NCBI GenBank assembly: GCA_963666945.2 | Contig: CAXXRT010000024.1 | Span: 1-64,000 of the forward strand | Reading direction: 5' to 3' | Source: G963666945 sp963666945 | GTDB lineage: Bacteria; Bacteroidota; Bacteroidia; Bacteroidales; Marinifilaceae | Length of the DNA: 64,000 nucleotides | Shown: positions 62,745 to 64,000 of the stretch, one piece after another | Layout: the number at the start of each line of letters is the position of its first letter | How positions within the stretch are numbered: position 1 is the stretch's first letter | Translations under genes and position numbers: made by a program | Notes under the pieces: generated by a model | Databases searched by the model: none | What the model was told of the DNA's origin: nothing | Seen by the model: only the letters and a program-made list of their open reading frames with translations

Positions 62745-64000
62745 ATGAGCGAAGAAATCAGAAAAATTGCCCCACAGGAATTATGGGAGAATTTCTATCT
62801 TTTAACACAGGTACCTCGTCCTTCTAACCACGAGGAAAAAGCCAGAGAATTTGTAATGAACTGGGCTAAAGAGCACAATCTTGATGCCAAAATGGACGAA
62901 GTTGGTAATATTATTATCAAAAAGCCTGCCACTCCTGGTATGGAAGACCGTAAAGGAGTAATTCTTCAGGGACACCTTGATATGGTTCCTCAGAAAAACG
63001 AAGATACTGTTCATGATTTCGAAAACGATCCTATTGATGCATTTATTGATGGTGACTGGGTAACTGCAAAAGGTACTACACTAGGTGCCGATAACGGTAT
63101 GGGTGTTGCTGCAGGTATGGCAGTTCTACTATCTAAAGATATTCCTCACGGTCCTGTTGAAGTTCTAATTACTGCAACAGAAGAAACTGGAATGGACGGA
63201 GCTGTTGGTCTTAAGGCCGGTTTACTTGACGGCGACATACTTCTAAATCTTGACTCGGAAGATGAAGGCGAACTATATGTAGGTTGCGCCGGAGGTATAG
63301 ACGGTAACTTCGAATTCAATTATAAAGAAGAAGCTGTTCCTGCCGGATCGAAAGCATACAAATTAAATATGAAAGGTCTTAGGGGCGGTCACTCAGGAAT
63401 GGATATCAATACTGGAAGAGGAAACTCAAACAAGTTATTGTTCCGTTTCATGAAAGATGCAGCTAAAGAGCTTGGCATGCGTATTGCCTCTATCAACGGA
63501 GGATCTCTTCGTAACGCTATTCCCAGAGAATCGTTCGCTGAAGTAGTTATTCCTGAAGGAAATGCTGCCGCTTTCAATGCATTGGTAAAAGAAAACGAGG
63601 CTATTTTTAAAGCTGAACTAGCTATTACTGAGCCTAATCTTACTTTCTTTGCTGAAGAGATAGCAACTCCTGCTTCTGTAATTGAAGAAAAAGTACAGAC
63701 AAACCTTATTCATGCCGTTCTTGCTTGTCCTAACGGAGTTGAGCGCATGAGCGACAGCATGGAAGGTACTGTTGAGACTTCAAACAACCTTGCATTAGTA
63801 CAGAGTAAAAATGGCAAGATAGTTATTAACTGTCTTCTTCGTTCTTCTGTAGAGACTGCTAAAATGGCACTTGCTTCTGCAATGGAGTCTGTATTCGAAT
63901 TGGCCGGAGCTGATGTTATTGCTTTCACTGGTGAATATCCGGGATGGAAACCTAATATGGATTCTGCAATTCTAAAAACAATGCAGAATACTTACAACGA
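62745..64000 (+). CDS. pepD: Aminoacyl-histidine dipeptidase (M20C), 3' truncated
   Basis: The first 418 residues of a PepD-type zinc dipeptidase; the frame remains open at the right edge. Seen: QGHLDMVPQ (His77, Asp79), TTLGADNGMGVAAG with the bridging Asp, ATEETGMDGA with the catalytic Glu, LNLDSEDEGEL, and MKGLRGGHSGMDI. It hydrolyses Xaa-His and related dipeptides in the cytoplasm. Full-length members have about 485 residues, so roughly 65 residues lie beyond the window. Confidence 0.94.
   Translation, partial: MSEEIRKIAPQELWENFYLLTQVPRPSNHEEKAREFVMNWAKEHNLDAKMDEVGNIIIKKPATPGMEDRKGVILQGHLDMVPQKNEDTVHDFENDPIDAFIDGDWVTAKGTTLGADNGMGVAAGMAVLLSKDIPHGPVEVLITATEETGMDGAVGLKAGLLDGDILLNLDSEDEGELYVGCAGGIDGNFEFNYKEEAVPAGSKAYKLNMKGLRGGHSGMDINTGRGNSNKLLFRFMKDAAKELGMRIASINGGSLRNAIPRESFAEVVIPEGNAAAFNALVKENEAIFKAELAITEPNLTFFAEEIATPASVIEEKVQTNLIHAVLACPNGVERMSDSMEGTVETSNNLALVQSKNGKIVINCLLRSSVETAKMALASAMESVFELAGADVIAFTGEYPGWKPNMDSAILKTMQNTYN

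Noticed and set aside
1..64000. tRNA or rRNA genes
   Set aside because: I saw no cloverleaf with the conserved GGTTCGAnTCC arm and no rRNA signature in the non-coding gaps.

Overview
The window is AT-rich DNA from a member of the Bacteroidota, most likely an anaerobic Bacteroidales or Marinilabiliales relative. The evidence is Bacteroidetes-type promoters (TAnnTTTG), lipoproteins with SSC/ASC lipoboxes, a V-type ATPase operon carrying the DUF2764 gene, paired etfA/acyl-CoA dehydrogenase genes, an oxygen-sensitive glycyl radical enzyme, Mpl and a PepD-type dipeptidase. I cannot name the species from sequence alone.

Layout. (1) 1-18 kb is core metabolism and energetics: 3' part of etfA, an acyl-CoA dehydrogenase, a seven-gene V-ATPase operon (E, DUF2764, A, B, D, I, K) on the minus strand whose K subunit keeps the sodium-ligand residues, a divergent NhaD sodium/proton antiporter, a TPR lipoprotein, an exbB-exbD-tonB-like set (the last one frameshifted), two paralogous small membrane proteins and glyA. 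(2) 18-30 kb is a type I-B CRISPR-Cas locus: a 53-repeat array, a leader, then cas2, cas1, cas4, cas7, cas8, cas3, cas5 and cas6, all on the minus strand. It is bracketed by imperfect copies of the glyA 3' end and terminator. (3) 30-38 kb holds a pentapeptide-repeat gene and an AraC-family gene split by a composite transposon of about 6.9 kb. Two inverted ISL3 copies flank a C10 (streptopain-like) protease lipoprotein, a small lipoprotein, and IS66 and IS256 remnants. (4) 38-49 kb is a second CRISPR locus: a 41-repeat array with almost the same repeat and leader, then a type III-B operon (cmr6, cmr5, cmr4, cmr3, cas10, cmr1) headed by a CorA-like membrane protein. (5) 49-64 kb is chromosomal again: mpl, an MBL hydrolase, a phosphoesterase, coaD, a serine hydrolase, a TlpA-like protein, a hydroxyproline-dehydratase-like glycyl radical enzyme with its activase, rpe, a TetR regulator, a gamma-carbonic anhydrase-like protein and the 5' part of pepD.

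How it works together. The two CRISPR loci look like one integrated immune unit. Only the I-B locus has cas1, cas2, cas4 and cas6, and the two repeats differ at 2 of 30 positions, so the III-B complex probably borrows adaptation and crRNA processing. The III-B Cas10 lacks the HD nuclease domain but keeps the GGDD cyclase motif and is co-transcribed with a CorA-like protein. This is the arrangement of the Bacteroides fragilis SAM-AMP signalling system, in which a nucleotide messenger is thought to open a membrane channel. The gene for the messenger-degrading enzyme (NrN or SAM-AMP lyase) is not in the window. The sodium-type V-ATPase and NhaD suggest that sodium is part of the cell's ion economy.

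Caution on quality. Six genes between 52.5 and 60.7 kb, plus the tonB-like gene and one ISL3 transposase, are broken by small indels, most of them in or next to homopolymer runs. Many of these are probably sequencing or assembly errors, and they are annotated with the repaired extents.
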